Shown: positions 9,424 to 20,866 of the stretch, piece by piece
How positions within the stretch are numbered: the first letter of the stretch is position 1
Layout of the letters: the number at the start of each line of letters is the position of its first letter
Source: Ancylobacter oerskovii
Lineage (GTDB): Bacteria; Pseudomonadota; Alphaproteobacteria; Rhizobiales; Xanthobacteraceae
Length of the DNA stretch: 64,000 nucleotides
Assembly (NCBI RefSeq): GCF_018390555.1
Contig: NZ_JAHBGB010000033.1
Location: 62,001 to 126,000 of the forward strand
Direction: 5' to 3'
Notes under the pieces: generated by a model
What the model was told of the DNA's origin: nothing
Database searches by the model: none
What the model saw: only the letters and a program-made list of their open reading frames with translations
Translations under genes and position numbers: made by a program

Positions 9424-10270
9424 CGGGCCAGCGGCACAGATCGGCGATCAGGCAGCGCCAGCATTCCGGCACCCGCGCCTTGCAGACATAGCGCCCGTGC
9501 AGGATCAGCCAGTGATGCGCGTGCAGCTTGAAGCGGTCGGGGATGACGCGCTCGAGGCCGAGCTCGACCTCCAGCGGCGTCTTGCCCGCCGACAATCCGG
9601 TGCGGTTGGCGACGCGGAACAGATGCGTGTCCACCGCGATGGTCGGATGGCCGAAGGCGATGTTGAGCACCACATTGGCGGTCTTGCGGCCGACGCCGGG
9701 CAGGGTCTCCAGCACCGCGCGGTCGGCCGGCACCGCGCCGCCGAACTCCGCGACCAGCCGGCGCGACAGCTCGACGACGTTCCGCGCCTTGCCGCGATAG
9801 AGGCCGAGGGTGCGGATATGGCCGGCAACGCCCTCCTCGCCGAGCGCCACCATCGCCTCGGGAGTGGGCGCGGCGGCGAACAGGGTGCGGGTCGCCTTGT
9901 TCACGCCGACATCGGTGGCCTGCGCCGACAGCACCACCGCGACCAGGAGCGTGAAGGGATCGACGTAATCCAGCTCGCCCTTCGGCTCGGGATCGGCGGC
10001 CTCGAAGCGCGAGAAGGCCTCCGCCACCTCGGCCGGAGTCCACGGCGCGATGTCGCGGCCGGCCAGCGCCGCGGCGGCATTGGCCACCGCGCGGCGGCGG
10101 CGGGCCGCCTCGGGCACCGCCGGGACCGCCTCGCGGGCACCCTTCTTGCCGGCAGCCTGTTCGGCCTTACGGCCGGATTCAGCCGCCGCCGCGGCCCGCT
10201 TGGGAGCAGGCTTCGGGGTGGGTTTGCGCGAGGATGTGTCGGGCGGGGATTTCTTGTCGTTGCGGGCCAT
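9398..10270 (-). CDS. nth: Endonuclease III
   Basis: Bifunctional DNA glycosylase/AP lyase that removes oxidised pyrimidines in base excision repair. The core contains the helix-hairpin-helix LPGVGRKTANVVL with the catalytic Lys, the AVDTHLFRV segment with the catalytic Asp, and a C-terminal iron-sulfur motif with C-X6-C-X2-C-X5-C spacing. The 290-residue product is longer than the roughly 210-residue E. coli enzyme because of an Ala/Lys-rich N-terminal extension of about 75 residues. The ATG used gives MARNDKKSP; a codon 12 residues upstream would overlap the divergent gene. Confidence 0.95.
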   Translation of the reverse strand: MARNDKKSPPDTSSRKPTPKPAPKRAAAAAESGRKAEQAAGKKGAREAVPAVPEAARRRRAVANAAAALAGRDIAPWTPAEVAEAFSRFEAADPEPKGELDYVDPFTLLVAVVLSAQATDVGVNKATRTLFAAAPTPEAMVALGEEGVAGHIRTLGLYRGKARNVVELSRRLVAEFGGAVPADRAVLETLPGVGRKTANVVLNIAFGHPTIAVDTHLFRVANRTGLSAGKTPLEVELGLERVIPDRFKLHAHHWLILHGRYVCKARVPECWRCLIADLCRWPAKTPAPAG

Positions 10271-10292
10271 TTGCGAGCTATAATGCGGCCCC

Positions 10293-10823
10293 ATGAGCCC
10301 TGCCAAGAGCGACTTTGCCGCCCACGACGTCGCGGGCGAGGAGCCGACCCTCTACCGGGTCCGCCTCGCGCCGCACCGCTCGCTCGACGAGCGGGGTTTC
10401 CGCATGGTGATGCTGATCGTCGGCGGGGTGAGCCTCGTCTGCGGCACCGCCTTCCTGCTGATGGGCGCCTGGCCAGTCTTCGGCGTGTTCGGCCTCGACG
10501 TGCTCGTCCTCTACATCGCCTTCCGCATGAGCTTCCGCTCGGCCCGCGCCCGCGAGGAGATCACGGTGACGCCGAGCCTGATCGAGGTGCGCAAGATCGA
10601 CCCGCGCGGCGCCGCCGACGAGGCGCGGCTGAACCCGCTCTGGACGCGGCTCGACAAGGAGTTCCACGAGGATTACGGCCTGCAGCGACTCAGCCTCACC
10701 TCGCGCGGCGCGCCGGTGGTGGTGGGCGGCTTCCTGCACACGCAGCAGCGCGAGGAACTGGCGCAGGGTCTGGATCTCGCGCTGGCGCAGGCCAAGCGCG
10801 GGGTGGTGCGGTCGGAACTCTGA
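10293..10823 (+). CDS. DUF2244 domain membrane protein
   Basis: A 176-residue protein with two adjacent transmembrane segments at about residues 40-80, flanked by soluble ends. The N-terminal LYRVRLAPHRSLDERGF and the C-terminal VGGFLHTQQREELAQGL segments fit the DUF2244 family of uncharacterised inner-membrane proteins common in alphaproteobacteria. It is divergent from nth, 22 bp apart, and its stop overlaps the next start as TGATG, suggesting translational coupling with the AraC-MGMT gene. Confidence 0.82.
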   Translation: MSPAKSDFAAHDVAGEEPTLYRVRLAPHRSLDERGFRMVMLIVGGVSLVCGTAFLLMGAWPVFGVFGLDVLVLYIAFRMSFRSARAREEITVTPSLIEVRKIDPRGAADEARLNPLWTRLDKEFHEDYGLQRLSLTSRGAPVVVGGFLHTQQREELAQGLDLALAQAKRGVVRSEL

Positions 10824-11779
10824 TGGACGGCGCGTCGAAATCGGGTGGCCCTCTCGCCGCCGGCATGTCCAAATGGGCAGAACAGGAGGACACCGCCGTG
10901 CTCGCGCCAACTCTGGAGAATGCCCGTCCGCTCGAAATCGCCGCGAACGACTATGAGACCGTCCGACGCGCCGTCGAGTTCGTGAACCGCCGCTTCCGCG
11001 ACCAGCCCGAGGTCGAGGAGATCGCCCGCGCCGCCGGCGTCTCGCCGCGCGCCCTCACCGACCTGTTCCGCCGCTGGTGCGGCCTCAGCCCCAAATCGTT
11101 CCTGCAGGCGGTGACGCTCGACGCCGCCCGGCAGGTGCTGTCGCAGTCCGACAATGTGCTGGAAGCCGCCTATGAGCTCGGCTTCTCCGGCCCCGGCCGG
11201 CTGCACGACCTGTTCGTGGTGCATGAATCGCTGTCGCCGGGCGAGTGGAAGACCGGCGCCGCCGGGCTGATCATCCGCTGGGGATTCCATCCTTCGCCGT
11301 TCGGCCGCGCGCTCGCCATGGCGACGCCGCGCGGCCTGTGCGGCCTCGCCTTCGCCGACGAGGGCGGCGAGGAGGAGGCGCTGGCCGACATGCGCCGGCG
11401 CTGGCCGAACGCCATCTATGTCGAGGACCCGCTGGCGACCGCGCCCTATGCGGCGCGCATCTTCGACCAGACCTGCTGGCGGCCGGACGACCCGCTGCGC
11501 ATCGTGTTCATCGGCACCGATTTCGAGGTGCGGGTGTGGGAGACGCTGATGCGCATCCCCATGGGCCGCGCCACCACCTATTCCGCCATCGCCGGCCATA
11601 TCGACCGGCCCAAGGCGGCCCGCGCCATCGGCGCGGCGGTGGGCAAGAACCCGATGTCCTTCGTGGTGCCCTGCCATCGCGTGCTCGGCAAAAGCGGCGA
11701 CCTCACCGGCTATCACTGGGGCCTGACCCGCAAGCGCGCCATACTCGGCTGGGAAGCCGGGCAGGTCGGCGGCAAGTAG
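10823..11779 (+). CDS. AraC-type regulator fused to O6-methylguanine-DNA methyltransferase
   Basis: A 318-residue Ada-like fusion. Residues 42-140 form an AraC-family helix-turn-helix domain. Residues 150-315 form the methyltransferase domain with the suicide acceptor Cys284 in FVVPCHRVLG. The enzyme directly reverses O6-alkylguanine damage. It lacks the N-terminal zinc/phosphotriester-sensing domain of E. coli Ada, so the usual methyl-switch for transcription is absent. The start overlaps the upstream stop by one base (TGATG); a second ATG 14 codons later is possible. A 26-nt stem-loop follows the gene. Confidence 0.88.
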   Translation: MDGASKSGGPLAAGMSKWAEQEDTAVLAPTLENARPLEIAANDYETVRRAVEFVNRRFRDQPEVEEIARAAGVSPRALTDLFRRWCGLSPKSFLQAVTLDAARQVLSQSDNVLEAAYELGFSGPGRLHDLFVVHESLSPGEWKTGAAGLIIRWGFHPSPFGRALAMATPRGLCGLAFADEGGEEEALADMRRRWPNAIYVEDPLATAPYAARIFDQTCWRPDDPLRIVFIGTDFEVRVWETLMRIPMGRATTYSAIAGHIDRPKAARAIGAAVGKNPMSFVVPCHRVLGKSGDLTGYHWGLTRKRAILGWEAGQVGGK

Positions 11780-11844
11780 GGCGGGGCTCTCCCTTTTCCT
11801 CTCCCGCCCGACCCTGGCTGTTGCCGGGTTCGGACATGGCAGGA

Positions 11845-11870
11845 TCGAAGCCGGAAACATCCGGCTTCGA
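11845..11870. terminator. Perfect 11-bp hairpin after the AraC-MGMT gene
   Basis: TCGAAGCCGGA is followed by AACA and its exact complement. There is no T-run, and the hairpin leads straight into the first family B repeat unit, so it may be part of the repeat rather than a dedicated terminator. Confidence 0.4.
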
Positions 11871-11872
11871 CG

Positions 11873-12500
11873 GAGAGGTGGCCCACGCGGCAGGGCGGTG
11901 GCGGCGATCGGGAGGCGGAAAAGACCCCTCACCCCAACCCTCTCCCCGACGGGGAGCGGGAGCCTCCAAGCCGTTTCAGCGCCAGAAGCTCAACGTGGCA
12001 ACGCCGCGCGGCCCTCGGTTCCCCTCCCGACAGGCAGAGGAACCATCTCCCGCCGCGCGCGGCCGAAAGCTGAACGCTGCACCCCCAACAGCTCCTTACC
12101 CTCCCTCTCCCCATTGGGGAGAGGTGGCCGGCGTAGCGGGTCGGTGAGGGGTGACACGGTTGCGGGGCGGCTGCAGACCCCTCACCCCACCCCTCTCCCC
12201 GACGGGGAGAGGGAGTCTCCAAGCCGTTTCAGCGCCGGAAGCTCAACGCCGCAACTCCGCGTGTCCCTCGACTCCCCTCCCGACAGGCAGAAGAACCATC
12301 TCCCGCCGCGCGCGGCCGAAAGCTGAACGCTGCAACCCCCAACGGCTCCTTACCCTCCCTCTCCCCGAGAGAGGTGGCCCGCGTGGCGGGTCGGTGAGGG
12401 GTGACAACGCCGCGGAGCAGAGAGCCTCTCTCCCACCCCTCACAAAATGAGGTGCAGAACTGCGCCAATCGAGCCTCACGGGGAGAGAGGGAGCTGGGCT
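11873..12500. repeat. Tandem array of approximately 250-bp family B units
   Basis: Three units start at 11873, 12119 and 12369 with GAGAGGTGGCC. The first two are about 246 and 250 bp and align along their length, including a shared CAAGCCGTTTCAGCGCC segment. The third is truncated. Each carries the family B modules GTGAGGGG / CCCCTCACCCC and CTCTCCCC / GGGGAGAG. The whole gap 11780-12908 holds only this array and degraded fragments; I see no credible gene in it. Confidence 0.8.
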
Positions 12501-12908
12501 ATCCGGTTTCATTCGCGGAGCATCGCGTTCTGGCGTGATGTCCGCTGGGTTGGAAAATCGCCGTCCACCACCCTCGCGCTCCAGACCCGTGACGCCCGCA
12601 GTCGGAACGCCGATCCGGGCCGGGAGGGTTTTTCGAATGGGTTTTCCTCCAGCCGGGCCGGCCACGTCCGCCGGCACATTCCCCATGCCCTGAGGCTTCA
12701 GCCTTTGTGGGACCTCGATGCGAGGTGGGCCGGTCCCCCTCTCCCCAACGGAGAGAGGGATAGAAAGAACGTGATGAACGGGATTGGCGGGCCCTCCCCT
12801 CCCTGAGAGGAGAAGGCGGGAACGAGCGCTCGGCGTTCGTACCCGTCATCCTCGGCCGGCAAGCGGTCGCGCGTGCGTCGACCACTCTCGGCGAATGCTT
12901 CCCTACCC
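12501..12908. other. Gene-free stretch with degraded repeat fragments
   Basis: The stretch contains one more CTCTCCCC-AACG-GAGAGAGG fragment at about 12738-12760 and no reading frame with recognisable protein features. It lies just beyond the 3' end of glpK. Confidence 0.5.
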
Positions 12909-14408
<1,500 letters not shown>

Positions 14409-14715
14409 GCGCAATCCACGTCGGGAGGTCGCCCGGCCGTCGCCGGCCCATTTCGCCGATCATCCGCCGGCCGCCTGATCGTCGCGCCTGATCGTCGGAT
14501 CCGAGATCTAACCCGCCGCGGGCCGGGCCGCGAGGGGTCCGGCGGCGGCATCCACCACGGAGGCCCGATGCCGCCTATGGGAAGGCGGCGGACGGTTTCC
14601 GGCGAGCGGGAGCGAGAGAGCCGGGCGGGCGCCAGAACGGCGTCCGCCCGGTCGTGTCGGGGTTCCTATCCACTTTGGCGCCGGCCGGTTGATCCGGCCT
14701 GACGCGCGGCCGGCC
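14409..14715. other. glpV-glpK intergenic region
   Basis: This 307-bp gap contains one strong hairpin (14621-14651) and otherwise no gene or repeat that I recognise. The separation may allow glpK to be expressed independently of the transporter genes. Confidence 0.5.
14621..14651 (-). terminator. GC-rich stem-loop downstream of glpV
   Basis: A 13-bp stem (CCGGGCGGGCGCC with a near-perfect complement, one wobble) closes a 5-nt loop. There is no T-run, so it may be a 3' stabiliser or partial attenuator that sets the ratio of glpV to glpK message. Confidence 0.45.
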
Positions 14716-16470
14716 TTACTTCTTCGGCGGGGTCGCCGGCCAGCTCTTGATCAGCGCGTCATAGTCGACGGTCTCGCCCTTCGGCTTCTCATTGGCGAGC
14801 TTGGGCTGCGGCGCGAGATTGCCTTCCTTCTTGGCGAGCTCCACCCAGTATTCCATCGGGTGCTTCTCGTTCAGCTTGGGACCGCACTCACCCTGCACGC
14901 CGGACTTCTCGAGGCGCGCCATCACCGATTCCTGCGCCTCGGCGAGGCTGTCCATCGCCGCCTGCGGCGTCTTGGCGCCGGAGGAGGCGTCGCCGATGTT
15001 CTGCCACCAGAGCTGGGCGAGCTTCGGGTAGTCCGGCACGTTGGAGCCGGTGGGGGACCACTGCACGCGGGCCGGCGAGCGGTAGAACTCGACGAGGCCG
15101 CCGAGCTTGGGGGCCCGCTCGGTCATCGACGGCGCCCAGATGTCGCTTTCGCGGATGAAGGTGAGGCCGACATGGCTCTTCTTCAGCGACACGGTCTTGG
15201 AGGTGACGAACTGGGCGTAGAGCCAAGCCGCCTTGCGGCGATCCACCGGGGTGGACTTGAGCAGCGTCCAGGAACCCACATCCTGGTAGCCGAGCTTCAT
15301 GCCGTCCTTCCAGTAGGCGCCCTTCGGCGAGGGCGCCATGCGCCACTTCGGAGTACCGTCGGCGTTCATCACCGGCAGGCCGGGCTTCACCATGTCGGCG
15401 GTGAAGGCGGTGTACCAGAACATCTGCTGGGCGATGTTGCCCTGCGCCGGCACCGGGCCGGCCTCGGAGAAGGTCATGCCGAGCGCCTGTGGCGGCGTGT
15501 ATTTCTTCAGCCACTCGATGTACTTGACGATCGAGTACACCGCCGCCGGGCCGTTGGTGTCGCCGCCGCGCTCCACGGTCGAGCCGACCGGGCGGCAGCC
15601 CTCCATGCGGATGCCCCATTCGTCCACCGGCTTGCCGTTGGGCAGGCCGCGGTCGCCATTGCCGGCCATGGACAGCCAGGCATCGGTGAAGCGCCAGCCG
15701 AGCGAGGGGTCCTTCTTGCCGTAGTCCATGTTGCCATAGACCTTGACGCCGTCGACGGTGCCGATGTCGTTGGAGAAGAACTCGGCGATGTCCTCATAGG
15801 CGGACCAGTTCACCGGCACGCCGAGCTCGTAGCCATACTTGGCCTTGAACTTGGCCTTGTAGTCCGGGTTGGTGAACCAGTCGTAGCGGAACCAGTAGAG
15901 GTTGGCGAACTGCTGGTCCGGCAGCTGGTAGAGCTTGCCGTCGGGCGCGGTGGTGAAGGAGGTACCGATGAAATCCGGCAGATCCAGCGTCGGCGAGGTG
16001 ACGTCCTTGCCCTCGCCCGCCATCCAGTCGGTGAGCGGCACCGCCTGCTTGTAGCGGAAATGCGTGCCGATCAGGTCCGAATCGTTCACCCACGCGTCGT
16101 AGATGTTCTTGCCCGACTGCATCTGCGTCTGGATCTTCTCCACCACGTCGCCCTCCTGGATGAGGTCGTGGGTGAGCTTGATCCCGGTGATTTCCGAGAA
16201 CGCCTTGGCGAGGGTCTTCGCCTCGTATTCATGCGTGGTGATGGTCTCGGAGACGACGTTGATCTCCATGCCGGCGAAGGGCTTCGCGGCATTGATGAAC
16301 CACTGCATCTCCTTCAGCTGGTCCTCCTTCGACAGGGTCGAAGGCTGGAACTCGCTGTCGATCCACTTCTTGGCGGCTGCCTCGTCGGCGCGCACCGGCG
16401 CGGCGAGGGCGACCAGCGCGACGGCGCTGGCGGCAAGCAGGAGCCGGGTGCGGCTCTTAGACGTCGACAT
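14716..16470 (-). CDS. glpV: Glycerol ABC transporter periplasmic binding protein
   Basis: A 584-residue extracellular solute-binding protein, large for the class, delivering glycerol to the GlpPQ permease. Residues 1-29 are a Sec signal peptide ending PVRADE. The body has the family-1 solute-binding layout with many aromatic residues. The ATG giving MSTSKSRTRLLL is preceded by GGAGGA at good spacing, so I reject a start seven codons upstream. Assignment rests on gene order identical to the glpDSTPQUV cluster described in Rhizobium leguminosarum. Confidence 0.9.
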   Translation of the reverse strand: MSTSKSRTRLLLAASAVALVALAAPVRADEAAAKKWIDSEFQPSTLSKEDQLKEMQWFINAAKPFAGMEINVVSETITTHEYEAKTLAKAFSEITGIKLTHDLIQEGDVVEKIQTQMQSGKNIYDAWVNDSDLIGTHFRYKQAVPLTDWMAGEGKDVTSPTLDLPDFIGTSFTTAPDGKLYQLPDQQFANLYWFRYDWFTNPDYKAKFKAKYGYELGVPVNWSAYEDIAEFFSNDIGTVDGVKVYGNMDYGKKDPSLGWRFTDAWLSMAGNGDRGLPNGKPVDEWGIRMEGCRPVGSTVERGGDTNGPAAVYSIVKYIEWLKKYTPPQALGMTFSEAGPVPAQGNIAQQMFWYTAFTADMVKPGLPVMNADGTPKWRMAPSPKGAYWKDGMKLGYQDVGSWTLLKSTPVDRRKAAWLYAQFVTSKTVSLKKSHVGLTFIRESDIWAPSMTERAPKLGGLVEFYRSPARVQWSPTGSNVPDYPKLAQLWWQNIGDASSGAKTPQAAMDSLAEAQESVMARLEKSGVQGECGPKLNEKHPMEYWVELAKKEGNLAPQPKLANEKPKGETVDYDALIKSWPATPPKK

Positions 16471-16530
16471 GGGTCTTTCCTCCCGTTTCACTCCCAGAGC
16501 CCGCGCGGCCTGCCGCCGCTTCGGGCGAAT

Positions 16531-16836
16531 TCACACGAGGCGGAACACCGCCAGCGCGTAGACAAGGCAGAGCGCCAGCGCCCAGCCGAGATCGGGTCCC
16601 ACCAGGCCAAGCCAGGCGAGATTGATGAAGGCGCTGCCGAGCAGCGTGATGAACAGCCGGTCGCCCCGCGTGGTGGGGATGCGCAAGATGCCGACCCGCG
16701 CCCGCTCCGGCCGCCACAGCGCCAGCACGGTGAACACGATCAGCAGGCTGGCGATGCAGGCGAAGAACAGCCCGGTCTGCCAGGTCCACGCCATCCAGGC
16801 GGTGTTCTCGGCAAGGGTGGTGGTGAAACTCTCCAT
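16531..16836 (-). CDS. glpU: Small membrane protein of the glycerol ABC cluster (DUF2160)
   Basis: A 101-residue protein with two to three hydrophobic segments (about residues 20-40, 60-78 and 80-100), matching the DUF2160 family found between glpQ and glpV in rhizobial glycerol transport operons. Its role is unknown; an accessory function in the permease complex is inferred from conserved position. It starts 10 bp after glpQ and ends 60 bp before glpV. Confidence 0.82.
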   Translation of the reverse strand: MESFTTTLAENTAWMAWTWQTGLFFACIASLLIVFTVLALWRPERARVGILRIPTTRGDRLFITLLGSAFINLAWLGLVGPDLGWALALCLVYALAVFRLV

Positions 16837-16846
16837 CTCCCCCTCC

Positions 16847-17668
16847 TCACACCCGCCCGAGGGCGAAGCCCTTGGCGATGTAGTTGCGCACGAACCAGAT
16901 CACCAGGGCGCCGGGAATGATGGTCAGCACGCCGGCGGCGGCGAGCAGGCCCCAGTCCATGCCGGCCGCCGACACGGTGCGGGTCATGGTCACGGCGATC
17001 GGCTTGGCGTTGACGGCGGTCAGCGTGCGGGCGAGCAGCAGCTCGACCCAGGAGAACATGAAGCAGAAGAACGCGGCGACGCCGATGCCGCTCGCGATCA
17101 GCGGCATGAAGATCCGCACGAAGAAGCGCGGGAAGGAATAGCCGTCGATCGCCGCCGTCTCGTCGATCTCGCGCGGCACGCCGGACATGAAGCCTTCGAG
17201 GATCCACACCGCCAGCGGCACGTTGAACAGGCAGTGCGCCAAGGCCACCGCCCAGGGCGTGTCGAACAGGCCGATGGCGGAGTAGAGATTGAAGAAAGGC
17301 AGCGCGAACACCGCCGGCGGCGCCATGCGGTTCGACAACAGCCAGAAGAACAGGTGCTTGTCGCCGACGAAGGAATAGCGCGAGAAGGCATAGGCCGCCG
17401 GCAAGGCGAGGCTGATCGAGATGATGGTGTTCAGCACCACATAGGTCAGCGAGTTGATGTAGCCCGAATACCAGCTCGAATCGGTGAAGATCTTTATGTA
17501 GTGCTCGAAGGTGAGATCGCGCGGCCACAGCGACACCGTGGTATTGATCTCGAAATTGGTCTTCAGGCTCATGTTCACGAGCCAGTAGATCGGCAGGATC
17601 AGGAAGACCAGGTACAGCGCCATGATGAAGACGCTGCCGCGGGTGTTGTGGCTGGCCGAGGCGCTCAT
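16847..17668 (-). CDS. glpQ: Glycerol ABC transporter permease
   Basis: A 273-residue inner-membrane permease with six predicted transmembrane helices and the cytoplasmic EAA loop EIDETAAIDGYSFPRFFVRI, which contacts the ATPases. It is of the carbohydrate-type (MalG-like) permease family. The start ATG is preceded by GGAGG and lies in the sequence GCGGCATGA, so the last base pairs of the upstream repeat array overlap it. In the ancestral operon glpP probably ended right here; see the repeat array. Confidence 0.92.
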   Translation of the reverse strand: MSASASHNTRGSVFIMALYLVFLILPIYWLVNMSLKTNFEINTTVSLWPRDLTFEHYIKIFTDSSWYSGYINSLTYVVLNTIISISLALPAAYAFSRYSFVGDKHLFFWLLSNRMAPPAVFALPFFNLYSAIGLFDTPWAVALAHCLFNVPLAVWILEGFMSGVPREIDETAAIDGYSFPRFFVRIFMPLIASGIGVAAFFCFMFSWVELLLARTLTAVNAKPIAVTMTRTVSAAGMDWGLLAAAGVLTIIPGALVIWFVRNYIAKGFALGRV

Positions 17669-17699
17669 GCCGCATTCCCTCCGATGATCATCTCGACCT

Positions 17700-18616
17700 C
17701 TCCCCTCCGCGCGACGCCATGGCCGGGCTTGCCCCGGCCAGCCACGTCTTCCGGGAGCACCGCGCTCGACGTCGTGGATCCCCGGGTCAAGCCCGGGGAT
17801 GACGGGCGTGGAGCGTGGGGCAGCATCGCAAGCCCGCTCATGCCGCGCTCCGTCTGTTCAAACCGCGCGTCGCCGGAGTGGAGCACATGAGACCGGCACT
17901 CCGCCGCGACGTCATGGCCGGGCCTGTCCCGGCCAGCCACGTCTTCCGGGAGCGCCGCGCTCGACGTCGTGGATCCCCGGGTCAAGCCCGGGGATGACGG
18001 GCGTGGAGCATGGGGCAGCATCGCAAGCCCGTTCATGCCGCGCTCGGTCTGTTCAAACCGCGCGTCGCCGGAGTGGAGCACATGAGACCGGCACTCCGCC
18101 GCGACGTCATGGCCGGGCTTGTCCCGGCCATCCACGTCTTCCGGGAGCACCGCGCTCGATGTCGTGGATCCCCGGGTTGAGCCCGGGGATGACGGGCGTG
18201 AAGCGTGGGGCTGCATCGCAAGCCCGTTCATGCCGCGCTCCGTCTGTTCAAACCGCGCGTCGCCGGAGTGGGGCACATGAAACCGGCGCACCGCCGCGAC
18301 GTCATGGACGGGCTTGTCCCGGCCAGTCCCGTCTTCCGGGAGCGCCGCGCTCGACGTCGTGGATCCCCGGGTCAAGCCCGGGGATGACGGACGTGGAGCG
18401 TGGGGCTGCATCGCAAGCCCGTTCATGCCGCGCTCCGTCTGTTCAAACCGCGCGTCGCCGGAGTAGGGCACATGAAACCTGCACACCGCCGCGACGTCAT
18501 GGCCGAGCTTGTCCCGGCTATCCACGTCTTCCAGGAGCACCGCGCTCGACGCGTGGATCCCCGGGTCAAGCCCGGGGATGACGGGCGTGGAGCGTGGGGC
18601 TGCATCGCAAGCCCGT

Positions 18617-18630
<14 letters not shown>
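17700..18630. repeat. Five-copy 195-bp tandem array of family A repeats inside the glp operon
   Basis: Counting from the motif GACGG(G)CGTGG at 17801, 17996, 18191, 18386 and 18580, the period is 195, 195, 195 and 194 bp. Each unit has a palindromic half of about 95 bp (ATGGCCGGGCTTGTCCCGG and CCCCGGGTCAAGCCCGGGG types) and a unique half of about 100 bp. The unique half carries GGAGCGCGGCATGA on the minus strand, a copy of the glpP 3' end. The array fills the gap between glpP and glpQ. It is not CRISPR: the unit is far too long and has no variable spacers. Confidence 0.93.
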
Positions 18631-19519
<889 letters not shown>

Positions 19520-19541
19520 CAGCAGGGTCCCCGGACGCTAC

Positions 19542-19745
19542 TCCCTCTCCCCGTCGGGGAGAGGGATGGGGTGAGGGGGAAGGCGGCGGCGAGGTTCAGC
19601 ACGGGCGATCGGCCGTGCGCCCCCTCACCCGGATGGCTGCGCCATCCGACCTCTCCGCTGAAGTCGGATGTATCCGACTTCAGCCCTTGCCGATGCCCAA
19701 TGCGGCTATAGCCGCATTGGGTGCGGGGAGAGGTGAAGGAAAGCG
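19542..19745. repeat. Family B repeat block with nested perfect palindromes between glpT and glpP
   Basis: Outer modules CTCTCCCC/GGGGAGAG and GGTGAGGGG/CCCCTCACC frame several hairpins. These are CGGATGGC-TGC-GCCATCCG, a 12-bp stem starting GCTGAAGTCGGA at 19657 with a TGTA loop, and a 26-bp perfect palindrome at 19696-19721 whose left half is CCCAATGCGGCTA. It fills the 244-bp gap and would form a highly structured segment in the glp mRNA. Confidence 0.85.
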
Positions 19746-19763
19746 GGAGAGAGAGGCAAAACA

Positions 19764-20855
19764 TCATCCCACGCCTCCCTCGCCGGCAACCAGCACGCCG
19801 CCGGCATAGATGTGGATCTGCCGCGTCTCCAGGTTCAGCCCGGCGGTGTCGCCGTCGAGCGCCAGCCCCTCCGGCACCAGGGCGGCGGCGGGATGGCCGG
19901 CGATCTCGACGCGGGCGATGCGGGCACGGCCGATATCGTCGATGCGCTTCACCTTCACCGGCAGGCCGGTGCCGGCACGGGCGAGCGTGGCGAATTCCGG
20001 CCGCACCCCGAGCTCGATCCTCTCGCCTGCCGGCAGCGCCGGATAGGCGCGGGCGAGCGCCACCGCGACATTGCCGATATGGGCGAGGCGCCCCTCCACT
20101 CGCGCGGGCAGCACGTTCATGCCCGGCGAGCCGATGAAGTGGCCGACGAACGTGTGCGCCGGCCGCTCGAACAGCTCCTCCGGCGTGCCGGTCTGCACCA
20201 CCGCGCCGTCATGCATCACCACCACCGTGTCGGCGAAGGTCAGCGCCTCGGTCTGGTCGTGGGTGACGTAGATCATGGTGAGGTCGAGCGCGCGGTGCAG
20301 CTCCTTCAGCGTCGAGCGCAGCTGCCATTTCAGATGCGGGTCGATGACGGTCAGCGGCTCGTCGAACAGGATGGCGGCGACATCCGCCCGCACCAGGCCG
20401 CGCCCCAGCGAGATCTTCTGCTTGGCATCGGCGGTGAGGTTCGAGGCCTTGCGGTCGAGCACCCGCGTCATGTCGAGCCGGGAGGCGATCTCCTCCACCC
20501 GCTTGGCGATCGTCTCGCGCGGCAGATGCCGGTTCTTCAGCGGGAAGGCGAGGTTCTCCCGCACCGTCATGGTGTCGTAGACCACCGGGAACTGGAACAC
20601 CTGCGCGATGTTGCGCGCCTCGGTGGGCAGGTTGGTCACATCCTTGCCGTCGAACAGGATGCGCCCCCGGGTCGGGGTGACGAGGCCGGAGATGATGTTG
20701 AGCAGCGTGGTCTTGCCGCAGCCCGAGGGGCCGAGCAGCGCATAGGCGCCGCCCTGCCGCCAGACATGGTTGATCTCCTTCAGCGCATAATCCTGCGGAC
20801 CCTGCGGATCGGGCCGGTAGGCATGGGCGAGATGATCGAGTGTGATGCTGGCCAT
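19764..20855 (-). CDS. glpT: Glycerol ABC transporter ATPase (degenerate signature motif)
   Basis: A 363-residue ABC ATPase with a C-terminal TOBE-like regulatory region, partner of GlpS. Walker A is LGPSGCGKTT (residues 42-49), Walker B ends ILFDEP (Asp165, Glu166), and the switch His199 is present in VTHDQTEA. The signature motif that is normally LSGGQ reads LTADA at residues 140-144, so this subunit should not complete a canonical ATP site in its partner. It starts 11 bp after glpS. Confidence 0.93.
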   Translation of the reverse strand: MASITLDHLAHAYRPDPQGPQDYALKEINHVWRQGGAYALLGPSGCGKTTLLNIISGLVTPTRGRILFDGKDVTNLPTEARNIAQVFQFPVVYDTMTVRENLAFPLKNRHLPRETIAKRVEEIASRLDMTRVLDRKASNLTADAKQKISLGRGLVRADVAAILFDEPLTVIDPHLKWQLRSTLKELHRALDLTMIYVTHDQTEALTFADTVVVMHDGAVVQTGTPEELFERPAHTFVGHFIGSPGMNVLPARVEGRLAHIGNVAVALARAYPALPAGERIELGVRPEFATLARAGTGLPVKVKRIDDIGRARIARVEIAGHPAAALVPEGLALDGDTAGLNLETRQIHIYAGGVLVAGEGGVG

Positions 20856-20866
20856 CGCGCCCTCCC

